Assembly (NCBI GenBank): GCA_019136545.1
Contig: JAGVUA010000070.1
Location: forward strand, 1 to 36,528
Direction of reading: 5' to 3'
DNA: 36,528 bases
Source: Betaproteobacteria bacterium
GTDB taxonomy: Bacteria > Pseudomonadota > Gammaproteobacteria > Burkholderiales > Rhodocyclaceae
Every line of letters begins with the position of its first letter. Position 1 is the first letter of the stretch. A program made the position numbers and the translations under genes. Shown piece by piece: positions 17,579 through 26,886 of this stretch. The notes under the pieces were generated by a model. It saw only the letters and a program-made list of their open reading frames with translations. It was not told the origin of the DNA and searched no databases.

Positions 17579-19006
17579 ATGCGCTTATCCATCGTTTGCC
17601 TGCTGGCCGTCATCTCCACGCTCGCCACCGCAAGGCCGGCGGAAAACAACCTGCCGCCGACGGTCGCCAAAGCCCTGGCCGCTGCCCAGATTCCCGTCTC
17701 GGCGGTCGGCGTGGTCGTTCAGGACGCCGGTTCGTCGGCATCCCGGTTGGCAGTCAACGCCGGCCAGGCGATGAACCCGGCCTCGACCATGAAGCTGGTC
17801 ACCACCTTTGCCGCGCTCGAGTTGCTCGGGCCGGCATACACGTGGAAGACCACGGCCTGGAGCAGCGGGACGCTCGACAACGGCGTGCTGGCGGGCGATC
17901 TGGTGCTGCGCGGCGGCGCTGACCCACGGCTGACTTTCGAGCAGTTCTGGCTGTTGTTGCGGCAAGTGCGCGCGCGCGGCGTGCGCCAGATCGCCGGCGA
18001 CCTGGTGCTGGACCGCAGCCTGATCGCCGCTGCCGAAACCGACAGCCATTTCGACGACAAGCCGCTGCGGCCCTACAACGTCGGACCCGACGCGCTCCTG
18101 CTCAACTTCAAGGCCGTGCGGGTCCGCCTCGTTCCCGAAACCGACAAGCAGACCGTGCTGGCGCTGGCGGAGCCGGAACCGGCCAATCTCGACATCGTCA
18201 ATCTGATCAAGTTGCGCGCCGGCAATACCGACTGCGGCGACTGGAAGGAAGGCCTGCGCGCCGACCTGACCCAGCACGCCAACCGCTGGCGCCTGGCGTT
18301 GACCGGCAGCTATTCGGCCGCCTGCGGCGAAAAAATCTGGAACCACGGCCTGCTGCCGCATCCCGCCTATATCCACGGCGTCTTCGAGCAACTCTGGCGG
18401 GAACTGGGCGGCAGTCTCAAGGGCGGGGTGCGCGACGGCGCAGTGCCGGCGGATGCGCGTCAACTTGCCGAGGTCGAGTCGCCGACGCTGGCCGAGATCG
18501 TCCGCGACATCAACAAGTTCTCCAACAACGTGATGGCGCGCCAGCTGTTCCTGACCCTGGGCGTCGAATCCGGCCGCAAGCCGGCGCGCACCGAGGACGC
18601 CGACGCCGCCGTGCGCGCCTGGCTGGACGGCCGCGGGTTGCGCTTCCCCGAACTGGTGCTCGACAACGGCTCCGGGCTGTCGCGCCGCGAACGCCTCTCG
18701 GCGGGCAGTCTGGCGCGCTTGCTGGCATCCGCCTGGCAAAGTCCGCTGATGCCGGAGTTCATCGCCTCGTTGCCGCTCAACGCCGTCGACGGCACCATGA
18801 GGAAGCGGCTCAACGGCAACGGCATTGCCGGCCGGGCGCACATCAAGACCGGCACGCTGGAAGGTGTCAAGACTATCGCCGGCTACGTGCTGGACAAGAA
18901 CGGTCGTCAGCAGATCGTCGTCTTCCTGGTCAACCACGCCAACGCCGGCGCCGCCCAGGCTGCGCAGGATGCGCTGCTGGCCTGGGTCTACGAAGCGAAC
19001 CCATGA
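17579..19006 (+). CDS. dacB: D-alanyl-D-alanine carboxypeptidase/endopeptidase (PBP4)
   Basis: A 475-residue periplasmic peptidase of the S13 family that trims or cleaves peptidoglycan cross-links. A signal peptide covers about 1-18. Active-site motifs are all present: Ser69-x-x-Lys72 (PASTMK), Ser315-Asn316-Asn317 (FSNN) and Lys423-Thr-Gly (HIKTGT). The insert between the first and second motif is typical of class C low-mass penicillin-binding proteins. It stands alone on the plus strand between the czc operon and the minus-strand run that ends at 19063. The 131-base gap to czcI must hold both promoters; I see no clear hexamers. Confidence 0.95.
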   Translation: MRLSIVCLLAVISTLATARPAENNLPPTVAKALAAAQIPVSAVGVVVQDAGSSASRLAVNAGQAMNPASTMKLVTTFAALELLGPAYTWKTTAWSSGTLDNGVLAGDLVLRGGADPRLTFEQFWLLLRQVRARGVRQIAGDLVLDRSLIAAAETDSHFDDKPLRPYNVGPDALLLNFKAVRVRLVPETDKQTVLALAEPEPANLDIVNLIKLRAGNTDCGDWKEGLRADLTQHANRWRLALTGSYSAACGEKIWNHGLLPHPAYIHGVFEQLWRELGGSLKGGVRDGAVPADARQLAEVESPTLAEIVRDINKFSNNVMARQLFLTLGVESGRKPARTEDADAAVRAWLDGRGLRFPELVLDNGSGLSRRERLSAGSLARLLASAWQSPLMPEFIASLPLNAVDGTMRKRLNGNGIAGRAHIKTGTLEGVKTIAGYVLDKNGRQQIVVFLVNHANAGAAQAAQDALLAWVYEANP

Positions 19007-19062
19007 TGCAGGTGGCGCACCATTGACGCGGGACCGGCGAGACGGATCGCGGTAAAGCCGCG

Positions 19063-19533
19063 TCAGTCCTTGCAGTCGGCCTTGCAGGCTGCGCCAGCGC
19101 ATGCGCCGTCGCCTTCGACCTTGCAGGCGGCATGCGTGCGATGGACGAAAACGATGCCGTCCCCGTAGTCGCAGGCGACGCTGGTCAGCTTGGCCACCTT
19201 GCTCACCGCGATGCCGCGCGCCTTGGCCGCCTGGATGGCGGCTGGCGCGAGATCGCAGGATAGATAAGCCTGGAACTCCCCGCCGGCGGCCTCCCACAAG
19301 GCGATGTTCTTCACCTGGCGGTAGTTCTGGTAGCTGGTGCAGGTATCCATGTCTTTGGCATACAAGCGCGCGTTGTCGCTGCAAAAACCGGTGAAGGTAT
19401 ACTGGAGTTCTTCTTCGCTCGGACAGGGCGCCACCTGGACCACCTGGGCGAGATCGGGGCAGGACACCGCGCCGGCGAACGCCAGCGGGTGAAGCGCGAT
19501 GCCGACGGCGAAAGCGGTAAAACGACGACTCAT
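19063..19533 (-). CDS. Secreted ten-cysteine protein of unknown function
   Basis: A 156-residue protein with a signal peptide (about 1-20, ending LAFA). The mature part has ten cysteines, at 25, 37, 51, 65, 93, 121, 137, 145, 150 and 154, an even number consistent with disulfide bonds in the periplasm or outside the cell. The last three lie in a short Ala/Gly/Cys-rich tail, ACAGAACKADCKD. I do not recognise the family. It is the last gene of the minus-strand run, 15 bases after the small membrane protein gene, so it may be cotranscribed with ubiD. Confidence 0.8.
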   Translation of the reverse strand: MSRRFTAFAVGIALHPLAFAGAVSCPDLAQVVQVAPCPSEEELQYTFTGFCSDNARLYAKDMDTCTSYQNYRQVKNIALWEAAGGEFQAYLSCDLAPAAIQAAKARGIAVSKVAKLTSVACDYGDGIVFVHRTHAACKVEGDGACAGAACKADCKD

Positions 19534-19548
19534 GGCAGTTCCTCGAAG

Positions 19549-19974
19549 TCAGGCCGCCGGCACGGGCATGGCGCGATCGCCGGACAAGGCGATCCAGCCG
19601 CGGACCACCCGGTAGAGCAGCCAAAGGCTGAGCACGCCCCAGATGACCAATGCCAAGGGGATGCCGATGAACGTGAGAAACAGCACCACGCCTCCAGCGG
19701 CCCACGCGGCGGCGTACCAGAAGGTGCGCAGCTGCCAGCGCCAGTGGCTGTCAAGCCAGGTGCCGCGCGCGTTGTCGCGCGTCACGTAGTTGATGATCAC
19801 GGCGACGATCGACGGCCAGCCGAACAGAAAGCCGTAGATGATCGTGGCGGAACCGAGCAATCCGCCGAACGCGGAAACGGCGTGCAGCGCATACATCACG
19901 TGGCACCACGCCTTGGTGCCGCCGATATCGCGTCCGGTGGCGATCAACTCGCCCTTGTCGTCATAGTCGGCCAT
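19549..19974 (-). CDS. Small multi-helix membrane protein (DUF4870/COG3671-like)
   Basis: A 141-residue protein with three hydrophobic stretches, about 24-40, 48-62 and 88-125 (the last probably two helices). The sequence GIPLALVIWGVLSLWLLYRVVRGW near the end is split by no charged residue and is typical for this group of uncharacterised inner membrane proteins. The start at 19974 is preceded by AAGGAG at ideal spacing; the frame is open further up but that part overlaps ubiD. The gene begins 11 bases after the ubiD stop. Function unknown. Confidence 0.82.
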   Translation of the reverse strand: MADYDDKGELIATGRDIGGTKAWCHVMYALHAVSAFGGLLGSATIIYGFLFGWPSIVAVIINYVTRDNARGTWLDSHWRWQLRTFWYAAAWAAGGVVLFLTFIGIPLALVIWGVLSLWLLYRVVRGWIALSGDRAMPVPAA

Positions 19975-19985
19975 GGCCCTCTCCT

Positions 19986-21494
19986 TCAAAGTCCCAGATT
20001 CTGCCAGATCGCATCGACGCGCCGCTTCACGTCCTCGTCCATGACGATCGGCCGCCCCCATTCGCGCGCGGTCTCGCCCGGCCACTTGTGGGTAGCGTCG
20101 ATGCCCATCTTGCTGCCCAATCCCGCGACCGGCGAGGCGAAGTCGAGATAATCTATGGGCGTTCGTTCGGCAATCAAGGTGTCGCGCGCCGGATCGACGC
20201 GCGTCGTCAAGGCCCACACCACTTCCTTCCAGTCGCGCACGTCGACATCGTCGTCGGTGACGATGATGAACTTGGTGTACATGAACTGGCGCAGGAAGCT
20301 CCAGATGCCGAACATCACGCGCTTGGCGTGGCCGGGATACTGCTTTTTCATGCTCACCACGGCAAGGCGATAGGAGCAGCCCTCCGGCGGCAGATAGAAA
20401 TCGGCAATCTCGGGGAACTGCTTTTGCAGCAGCGGCACGAACACCTCGTTCAAGGCCACGCCGAGCATGGCCGGCTCGTCGGGCGGCTTCCCTGTGTAGG
20501 TCGAGTGGTAGATCGGCTCGCGGCGCATGGTCATGCGCTCGACGGTGAATACCGGAAACTCGGCTTGCTCGTTGTAGTAGCCGGTATGGTCGCCGAACGG
20601 GCCCTCGAGGGCCGTTTCATAACGCATTTGGCCTGCCGCCGCCGTTTCGTTCGGATGGATCACGCCTTCGAGCACGATCTCGGCCGAAGCGGGCACTTGC
20701 AGGTCGGAACCGATGCACTTCACCACTTCCGTTTTCGCCCCGCGCAACAGGCCGGCGAACTGGTATTCGGACAGCGTATCGGGAATCGGCGTCACCGCGC
20801 CGAGCAGGGTGGCCGGATCGGCGCCGAGCGCCACCGCGACCGGAAACGGCTGGCCGGGATGCTTCTCGCAGTGATCGCGGAAATCGAGCGCGCCGCCGCG
20901 ATGCGCCAGCCAGCGCATGATCACCTTGTTGGGGGCGATCACTTGCTGGCGATAGATGCCCAGGTTTTGCCGCGGCTTCGAACTTGGCAAACCCTGCGGC
21001 CCGCGCGTCACCGTCAGGCCCCAGGTGATCAGCGGCGCCACGTCGCCCGGCCAGCAGGTCTGGATCGGCAATCGCGCGAGGTCGACCTCCCTGCCTTCCC
21101 ACACGACTTCCTGGCACGGCGCCGAGGACACTTCCTTCGGCGTCATGTTCAGCACTTGCTTCAGCACCGGCAGCTTGTCCCAGGCATCGCGCAGCCCCTT
21201 GGGCGGCTCGGGTTCCTTCAGGTACGCCAGCAACTCGCCGACCTGGCGCAGTGCCGCGACTGACTCTTGTCCCATGCCCAGGGCGACGCGCCTGGTGGTG
21301 CCGAACAGGTTGCCCAGCACCGGCATCGACGCGGCTTTCGGCTTCTCGAACAGGATCGCCGGCCCGCCCGCGCGCAGCACGCGGTCGCAGATCTCGGTCA
21401 TTTCCAGCCGGGGATCAACCTCGGCGCCGACGCGCTTCAGTTCGCCGAGCTGCTCCAGTTGGGCGATGAAATCGCGCAAGTCCTTGTACTTCAC
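19986..21494 (-). CDS. ubiD: UbiD-family 4-hydroxy-3-polyprenylbenzoate decarboxylase
   Basis: A 502-residue decarboxylase (E. coli UbiD is 497) that removes the carboxyl group of the prenylated hydroxybenzoate in ubiquinone synthesis, using prenylated FMN. Typical segments are [20 protein letters not shown] at the start, [19 protein letters not shown] in the middle and the C-terminal [19 protein letters not shown]. The start is a GTG at 21494 which overlaps the ubiA stop (GTGA), so the two are translationally coupled; no ATG fits the homologous N-terminus. The flavin prenyltransferase UbiX is not in the window. Confidence 0.95.
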   Translation of the reverse strand: MKYKDLRDFIAQLEQLGELKRVGAEVDPRLEMTEICDRVLRAGGPAILFEKPKAASMPVLGNLFGTTRRVALGMGQESVAALRQVGELLAYLKEPEPPKGLRDAWDKLPVLKQVLNMTPKEVSSAPCQEVVWEGREVDLARLPIQTCWPGDVAPLITWGLTVTRGPQGLPSSKPRQNLGIYRQQVIAPNKVIMRWLAHRGGALDFRDHCEKHPGQPFPVAVALGADPATLLGAVTPIPDTLSEYQFAGLLRGAKTEVVKCIGSDLQVPASAEIVLEGVIHPNETAAAGQMRYETALEGPFGDHTGYYNEQAEFPVFTVERMTMRREPIYHSTYTGKPPDEPAMLGVALNEVFVPLLQKQFPEIADFYLPPEGCSYRLAVVSMKKQYPGHAKRVMFGIWSFLRQFMYTKFIIVTDDDVDVRDWKEVVWALTTRVDPARDTLIAERTPIDYLDFASPVAGLGSKMGIDATHKWPGETAREWGRPIVMDEDVKRRVDAIWQNLGL

Positions 21495-22372
21495 AGCAGC
21501 GGCCTCAGGTTGAGTTCGCCAACGATGCCGGCGAACACGGCGGCGCCCAGCCAGTTGTTGTGGAGGAAAGCCTTGAAGCAGGGCAGGCGTTCGCGGCTGC
21601 GGATCAGGGTCCAGTGATAGAGGGCGATGCCCGTCGCGACCGCCAGTCCGCTGAAGTAGAACGCGCCATAGTGGAGTTGCGTGCCGATCCAGGTCAGGAT
21701 GGCGATGGCGACGCCGTAGCAGAACATCACCGCCGTGACGTCGAAGCGGCCGAAGGTGATCGCCGACGTCTTGATGCCGATGCGCAAGTCGTCGTTGCGA
21801 TCGACCATGGCGTACTCGGTGTCGTAGGCGACGGCCCAGGCGATATTGGCGGCCAGCATCCACCAGCCGAGCGGCGGCACGGTGTCCTGCACCGCCGCGA
21901 AAGCCATCGGAATGCCGAAGCCGAACGCGATGCCCAGATACGCCTGCGGAATGGCGAAAAAGCGCTTGGTGTAGGGATAGCTGGCCGCCAGGAACACGGC
22001 GACCAGCGCCAACCGCCAGACCAACCCGGAAAGCGGCAGAATCAGCAGCGCCGACAGCGCGGTGAGAACGGCGGCCAGCAGCAGCGTCTCGCCGACACTG
22101 ACTTTCCCCGACGTCAGCGGACGTTCGCGGGTGCGCTCGACGTGACGATCGAAGTCGCGGTCGGCGTAGTCGTTGATGACGCAACCGGCCGAGCGCATCA
22201 GTACCGTGCCGAGCGTGAAAATCCACACCAGCAGCCAGCCCGGCCGGCCGTTCGAGGCCACCCACAGCGCCCATAGCGTCGGCCACAGCAGCAGCAGGAT
22301 GCCGATCGGCTTGTCCAGCCGCATCAGCCGTTCGTAAAGATCGAGCTTTTCCCTGACCAGCGCGAGATTCAT
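21491..22372 (-). CDS. ubiA: 4-hydroxybenzoate polyprenyltransferase
   Basis: A 293-residue integral membrane enzyme that attaches the polyprenyl tail to 4-hydroxybenzoate, the committed membrane step of ubiquinone synthesis. The first Asp-rich motif is NDYADRDFD (67-75) and the second lies in [13 protein letters not shown] (183-195); RLDKPIG near the N-terminus is also characteristic. About eight to nine helices follow. The ATG at 22372 overlaps the stop of the upstream transporter gene (ATGA). The chorismate lyase gene ubiC, often next to ubiA, is absent here. Confidence 0.96.
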   Translation of the reverse strand: MNLALVREKLDLYERLMRLDKPIGILLLLWPTLWALWVASNGRPGWLLVWIFTLGTVLMRSAGCVINDYADRDFDRHVERTRERPLTSGKVSVGETLLLAAVLTALSALLILPLSGLVWRLALVAVFLAASYPYTKRFFAIPQAYLGIAFGFGIPMAFAAVQDTVPPLGWWMLAANIAWAVAYDTEYAMVDRNDDLRIGIKTSAITFGRFDVTAVMFCYGVAIAILTWIGTQLHYGAFYFSGLAVATGIALYHWTLIRSRERLPCFKAFLHNNWLGAAVFAGIVGELNLRPLL

Positions 22373-23655
22373 GCGTCGGATTCTACTGCCGCCCGCCGTC
22401 CCCGCCCGACATCGACGCCGCGCAGGATGAGCAGGCCGACGACGAACCAGCTGCCGGTGACGAGGATCGCCAGTCGATGGTCGCCGCCGGAGATCCAGGT
22501 GACGGCGCCGTAGGTGAGCGGCCCGAGGATCGACGAGCACTTGACCGCCAGCCCCCAGAGGCCGAAGAACTCCGCGCGGCGCGCCGGCGGCGCCAGCACG
22601 CCGACCAGCGCTCGTGCCGCCGACTGGCTGGCGCCCAGGCACAGGCCGGCGATATTGGCCGCCAGCCAGAACAGCGGCGGTGTCGTCGCCGCCCACGCCA
22701 GCAGGATCATGGCCATCCAGCCGACCAGCGTCGCGGCGATGGCGCGCACGTGGCCGACGCGGTCCTGCACGTGGCCGAAGACGAAGGCGCCGATCGCCGC
22801 CGTGATGTTGACGACGAAGACCAGCTTGATGGTGTCGGCGGTCCGAAAGCCCATCGCCTGTTCGGCGTAGATGGCGGCAAGCGCGATCACCGCCTGGATG
22901 CCGGCCTGATAGAAGACGATGCAGCACATGAAGCGGCGCATGTCGGGAAAACGCTTCGCTTGGTGCCAGGTCTCGCGCAGGCGTTCAACGGCGGCGCCGA
23001 ATCCCGGCGCCGCATCGGCCGGCGACGGCTTCGCCCGCTCGCGCAGGAACAGGAAGGTCGGCAGGCTGGCGAGCGCGAACAGCGCCGCCGTGATCAGCAT
23101 GGTCGCCGGCACGAACTCGCTGGCGCCCTGTCCCTGGCCCTGCGCCCAGGTGACGTAGGCGAGGCAGGCGCCGAGGCTCGCCAGCCCGCCGAGATAGCCG
23201 AGGCTCCAGCCGTAGCCCGACACCTTGCCGAGCGCCGCTTCGTCGGCCAGCTCGGGCAGGAAGGCGGCGATCAGGTTCTCGCCGCTGCCGAAGCAGAAGT
23301 TCGAGAAAATGAGGAAGACCACCGCCAGCGCCAATGCGCCGGGGCCGGCGAACATCAGGCCGGCCGTGCCGAGCACGCAGCCGACGGTGGTCGCCAGCAG
23401 CCAGCGCTTCTTCGCCGCGCGCGCATCGGCGTGCGCCCCGATCAGCGGCGCCGTGAGCATGATGAGCAGGTAGGAAACGGAGAGCGCCAGCGTCCAGGCG
23501 AAAGTCGCCCAGGGCGCATTGCCGGCCACCACCGAGACGAAGTAGGCGTTGAAGATCGCCGTGATGACCACCGTCGTGTAGCCCGAGTTGGCGAAGTCGT
23601 ACATCGCCCAGGCCCAGACTTCGCGCTTCTCCACGCCTGTCGCCAGCGTGCTCAT
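22369..23655 (-). CDS. UMF1-family MFS transporter
   Basis: A 428-residue major facilitator protein with about twelve helices. The N-terminal [17 protein letters not shown] identifies the UMF1 branch (Atg22-like vacuolar effluxers in yeast, uncharacterised permeases in bacteria). Substrates are not known for the bacterial members; amino-acid or metabolite export is a guess from Atg22. The start overlaps the recG stop and the stop overlaps the ubiA start, each by ATGA, so its translation is tied to both neighbours although no functional link is obvious. Confidence 0.88.
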   Translation of the reverse strand: MSTLATGVEKREVWAWAMYDFANSGYTTVVITAIFNAYFVSVVAGNAPWATFAWTLALSVSYLLIMLTAPLIGAHADARAAKKRWLLATTVGCVLGTAGLMFAGPGALALAVVFLIFSNFCFGSGENLIAAFLPELADEAALGKVSGYGWSLGYLGGLASLGACLAYVTWAQGQGQGASEFVPATMLITAALFALASLPTFLFLRERAKPSPADAAPGFGAAVERLRETWHQAKRFPDMRRFMCCIVFYQAGIQAVIALAAIYAEQAMGFRTADTIKLVFVVNITAAIGAFVFGHVQDRVGHVRAIAATLVGWMAMILLAWAATTPPLFWLAANIAGLCLGASQSAARALVGVLAPPARRAEFFGLWGLAVKCSSILGPLTYGAVTWISGGDHRLAILVTGSWFVVGLLILRGVDVGRGRRAAVESDA

Positions 23656-25742
23656 GCCTTCAGCAGCTCTTCCTTGCCGCCCAGCCAGCGCTCGGTGTGC
23701 GCCGCGGCCGCTTCGGGATGATCGCGCAGCAGCACCTCGGCCACGGCACGCGCCTGCTCGACCAGCACCGTGTCCTCGAGATCGGCGAAACGCAGCAGCG
23801 GCGCGCCGCTCTGCCGGCTGCCGACGAATTCGCCCGGCCCGCGCAGATGCAGGTCGAGCCGTGCGATCTCGAAGCCGTCGGTGTTCTCGTAGATCACTTT
23901 CAGTCGCGCGCGCGCATTCTCGCCGAGCGGCGGCGCGTAGAGCAGGATGCAGGCCGAACCGTGGCTGCCGCGGCCGACGCGGCCGCGCAGCTGGTGCAGC
24001 TGCGCGAGGCCGAAGCGTTCGGCATGCTCGATCACCATCAGGCTGGCGTTGGGCACGTCGACGCCGACTTCGATCACCGTCGTCGCCACCAGCACCTGGA
24101 TCTCGTTGCGCGTGAAGGCCGCCATCACCGCCGCCTTGTCGCTGGCCTTCAATCGGCCATGCACGAGCCCCACGTTCAAGTCGGGCAATTCGGCGGCGAG
24201 GCGCTCATGCGTTTCCTCCGCCGTTTTCAGCTGCAGCGCCTCGGAGTCCTCGATCAGCGGACAGACCCAGTAGGCCTGGCGGCCGGCGCGGCAGGCGTCG
24301 TGCACGCGGCCGATCACCTGGTCGCGGCGGTTCTCGGCCACCAGCTTGGTCACGACGGGCGTACGCCCCGGCGGCAGCTCGTCGAGCATCGAGACGTCGA
24401 GGTCGGCGTAGTAGCTCATCGCCAGAGTACGCGGAATGGGCGTCGCCGACATGGTCAGCTGGTGCGCCGACTGGCCCTTCTTCTTCAGCGCCAGTCGTTG
24501 CTGCACGCCGAAGCGGTGCTGCTCGTCGACGATGGTCAGCCCGAGCCGGTCGAATTCGACGTCCGCCTCGATCAGCGCGTGGGTGCCGACGGCGATCGGC
24601 GTCTCGCCACGGCTGACTTTCGCGCGCCACTCGTCGCGCGCCTTCTTCTTGACGCTGGCGGCGAACCAGGCGACCTCGATGCCCAGCGGTTCCAGCCAGG
24701 CGGCGAGCTTGCGGTAATGCTGCTCGGCGAGGATCTCGGTCGGCGCCATCAGCGCCGCCTGGTGGCCGGCTTCCACCGCCTGCAGCATGGCCAGCGCCGC
24801 GACGACGGTCTTGCCGCTGCCGACGTCGCCCTGCAGCAGCCGCGCCATCGGATGCGGCTGGTTGAGGTCGGCGGCGATCTCGCGCCAGACGCGCTGCTGC
24901 GCACCGGTAAGCTGAAACGGCAGCCCGGACAGCAACAGCCCCGTCAACTGTCCCGTACCTTTGAGCACCGGCGCGCCGCGCGCGCGGCGGGCGGCGTAGG
25001 CGCGGCGCAACGACAATTGCTGCGCCAAGAGCTCGTCGAAGGCGATGCGCCGCCAGGCCGGGTGATGGCGCGCCTCGATGTCGGCCAGCGAGACGTCGGG
25101 CGGCGGCTGATGCAGGAAGCGCAGGCTGTCGCCAAAGTCAGCCATGGCGAGACGCCGACGCAGCGTCTCGGGCAGCGTATCGGCGAGGCTCGCCTGGTCC
25201 AGCGCGCGCTGGATCAGCTTGCGCAGCACGGTTTGCGACAGTCCCGCCGTGGTCGGATAGATCGGCGTCAGCCGGTCGGGCAGCGGCTCGTCGCCGTGGA
25301 TGACGCGGAAGCGCGGGTGGATGATTTCATCGCCAAAGAAACCGCCGCGCAACTCGCCGAACACGCGCAGCCGAGCGCCAGGCGAGAGCGCCTTCTGCTG
25401 GCTGGGATAGAAGTTGAGGAAGCGCATCACCATCGCCCCGCCCCCGTCGCTTACATCGCGCACGTGGGCGACGAGCTGCCGGCGCGGCCGGTAGGCGATC
25501 TCGCTCGACACCACTTCGACCTCGAACTGCGCCGGCACACCGGGCAGCGCATCGCGGATCGCCGTCAGCCGCGTCTCATCCTCGTAGCGCAGCGGCAGGT
25601 GCAGCAGCAGGTCGGCGTCGGTGAAGAGGTTGAGGCGCGCCAGCTTCTCCGCGATGGTCGCGGAAACGCCCGCTATACGCGAGCCTTTGGCGCTTGCAGA
25701 AGATTTCGTCACGAGCGCAGCCAAGGCGCGAACGCGCGCCAA
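23652..25742 (-). CDS. recG: ATP-dependent DNA helicase RecG
   Basis: A 696-residue helicase that regresses stalled replication forks and branch-migrates junctions. The N-terminal wedge/OB domain contains DLLLHLPLRYED (44-55). Walker A is GDVGSGKT (305-312), the DExH box is DEQH (406-409), and the C-terminal helicase motifs include QLRGRVGRG. No ATG is available at the right place: homology to other RecG proteins begins around residue 21 (GSRIAGVSATIAEKL). The TTG at 25742 is the likely start; a GTG at residue 11 is the alternative. The frame is continuous with ridA upstream, separated only by the ridA stop and twelve codons. An inverted repeat surrounds the start. Confidence 0.93.
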   Translation of the reverse strand: MARVRALAALVTKSSASAKGSRIAGVSATIAEKLARLNLFTDADLLLHLPLRYEDETRLTAIRDALPGVPAQFEVEVVSSEIAYRPRRQLVAHVRDVSDGGGAMVMRFLNFYPSQQKALSPGARLRVFGELRGGFFGDEIIHPRFRVIHGDEPLPDRLTPIYPTTAGLSQTVLRKLIQRALDQASLADTLPETLRRRLAMADFGDSLRFLHQPPPDVSLADIEARHHPAWRRIAFDELLAQQLSLRRAYAARRARGAPVLKGTGQLTGLLLSGLPFQLTGAQQRVWREIAADLNQPHPMARLLQGDVGSGKTVVAALAMLQAVEAGHQAALMAPTEILAEQHYRKLAAWLEPLGIEVAWFAASVKKKARDEWRAKVSRGETPIAVGTHALIEADVEFDRLGLTIVDEQHRFGVQQRLALKKKGQSAHQLTMSATPIPRTLAMSYYADLDVSMLDELPPGRTPVVTKLVAENRRDQVIGRVHDACRAGRQAYWVCPLIEDSEALQLKTAEETHERLAAELPDLNVGLVHGRLKASDKAAVMAAFTRNEIQVLVATTVIEVGVDVPNASLMVIEHAERFGLAQLHQLRGRVGRGSHGSACILLYAPPLGENARARLKVIYENTDGFEIARLDLHLRGPGEFVGSRQSGAPLLRFADLEDTVLVEQARAVAEVLLRDHPEAAAAHTERWLGGKEELLKA

Positions 25743-25778
25743 AGCATTGGCAAGCGCAGTAGAAATCTTCGCAAGCGC
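25690..25778. repeat. Nested inverted repeats over the recG start codon
   Basis: The arms GCGCTTGCAGAAGATTTC (25690-25707) and its inverse GAAATCTTCGCAAGCGC (25762-25778) match over 17 bases with one extra base. They flank a second perfect hairpin, GGCGCG-AACG-CGCGCC (25725-25740). The proposed recG TTG start (25740-25742) lies at the base of the inner hairpin, so folding of the mRNA could hide it. Confidence 0.7.
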
Positions 25779-26156
25779 TCAGCCGACGACGAGGATCGCG
25801 TCCGCTTCCACCAGCGCGCCGCGCGGCAGCTCCTTGACGCCGACCGCGGCGCGCGCCGGATAGGGCTGGGCGACGTACTTCGCCATCACCTCGTTCACCT
25901 TGGCGAAGTGGGCAAGATCGGTGAGGTAGATGTTGAACTTGACGGCGTCGTCGAGCGTGGCGCCGGCGGCGGCAGCGACGGCCTTGAGGTTCTCGAACAC
26001 GCGCGCGATCTGGGCGTCGATGCCCTCGACCATCTGCATGGTCGCCGGATCGAGGCCGATCTGGCCGGAGAGGTAAATCGTGTTCCCTGCCTGCACGGCC
26101 TGGGAGTACGTGCCGATGGCGGCGGGCGCGTCGGCGGTGGCGATGGTCTTTTTCAT
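25779..26156 (-). CDS. ridA: RidA-family enamine/imine deaminase
   Basis: A 125-residue RidA/YjgF protein, which hydrolyses reactive 2-aminoacrylate and related enamines formed by PLP enzymes. Active-site residues of the family are visible: Tyr17-Ser18, Arg102 in [10 protein letters not shown] and Glu117 in LVEADAI. Size and sequence point to the true RidA type. It lies between the SPOR gene (10-base gap) and recG and has a TGA stop at 25779-25781 in the same frame as recG. Confidence 0.95.
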   Translation of the reverse strand: MKKTIATADAPAAIGTYSQAVQAGNTIYLSGQIGLDPATMQMVEGIDAQIARVFENLKAVAAAAGATLDDAVKFNIYLTDLAHFAKVNEVMAKYVAQPYPARAAVGVKELPRGALVEADAILVVG

Positions 26157-26166
26157 GTCGGGAATT

Positions 26167-26886
26167 CTACTTGCGGGCGGCCACGATCAGGCCCGGTTCC
26201 ATGCCGAGCGACTTGAGTTTTTCCCTCGCCTGTTCCGCTTCGCGGCGGCTGGCGAACGGCCCGACCTGGACGCGCGCCTCGATGTGCGCGGGAATGCCGG
26301 CTTCTTCGAGCCGCGTCTTCAGTTCCTCGGCGTTGGCAAGATTGTTGAATACGCCCATCTGCAACTGGAACCGCCCTGACGATTCGAGCGCCTGGGCAAT
26401 CGGCCGCGAGGCAGCGGGCATCGTCCTGGCGTCCCTCGGCGGCGAGGCCCGCGCGATGTCCCGCGCGGCATCCGGTTTCGGCGCCGCCGCCAGGGGCGGG
26501 GTGGGATGCATCGCCGCGGTGTGCGCCTTGGCGGGCATGGTCAGCGGGCGTTCCTCGCCGCGGGGCCGTCCGATCGGCGCCTCGGTATGCTCGGGCGCCG
26601 CGGCCACTTCCGGCCTGTCCGCTTCCTCCTCGGCCGCAGATTCCGTATTTTCCTCGGCCACCGCCTTCTCGGCGGGTCGCTCGATCGGCTTCACCGGCGG
26701 CTCGACCCTGGCGACCGCACCGGGACGCTTTGCTTCCTCGTCCTGGCGTCCGTCGAACAGCATCAAGGCCACCAGCAGACCGGCCACCAGCACGGTCGCC
26801 ACGCCCACCCGCTTGAGCAGGCTGCGCCTGAGCGCCTCGTCACCGTCGGGCGGGTTCGGCGGCAGCGCGGTATCCGGTTCCATCAT
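26167..26886 (-). CDS. SPOR-domain membrane protein
   Basis: A 239-residue protein with a single membrane helix (about 21-40, [17 protein letters not shown]), a long Pro/Ala/Glu-rich periplasmic linker (about 41-165) and a C-terminal SPOR domain (about 168-237: [20 protein letters not shown] and [15 protein letters not shown]). SPOR domains bind denuded septal peptidoglycan, so the protein probably localises to the division site. The start at 26886 is favoured because AGGA lies five bases before it; adjacent ATGs at 26883 and 26892 are possible. The start lies inside the DUF2802 gene, giving an overlap of 47 bases. Confidence 0.87.
   Translation of the reverse strand: MMEPDTALPPNPPDGDEALRRSLLKRVGVATVLVAGLLVALMLFDGRQDEEAKRPGAVARVEPPVKPIERPAEKAVAEENTESAAEEEADRPEVAAAPEHTEAPIGRPRGEERPLTMPAKAHTAAMHPTPPLAAAPKPDAARDIARASPPRDARTMPAASRPIAQALESSGRFQLQMGVFNNLANAEELKTRLEEAGIPAHIEARVQVGPFASRREAEQAREKLKSLGMEPGLIVAARK

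Noticed and set aside
17585-19705. Long minus-strand open frame (706 codons) opposite dacB
   Set aside because: It overlaps dacB, the ten-cysteine gene and the small membrane protein gene; the real genes have clear motifs and this frame has none.
23697-26216. Long plus-strand open frame (839 codons)
   Set aside because: It is antisense to recG and ridA, with the same biased composition and no recognisable motif.
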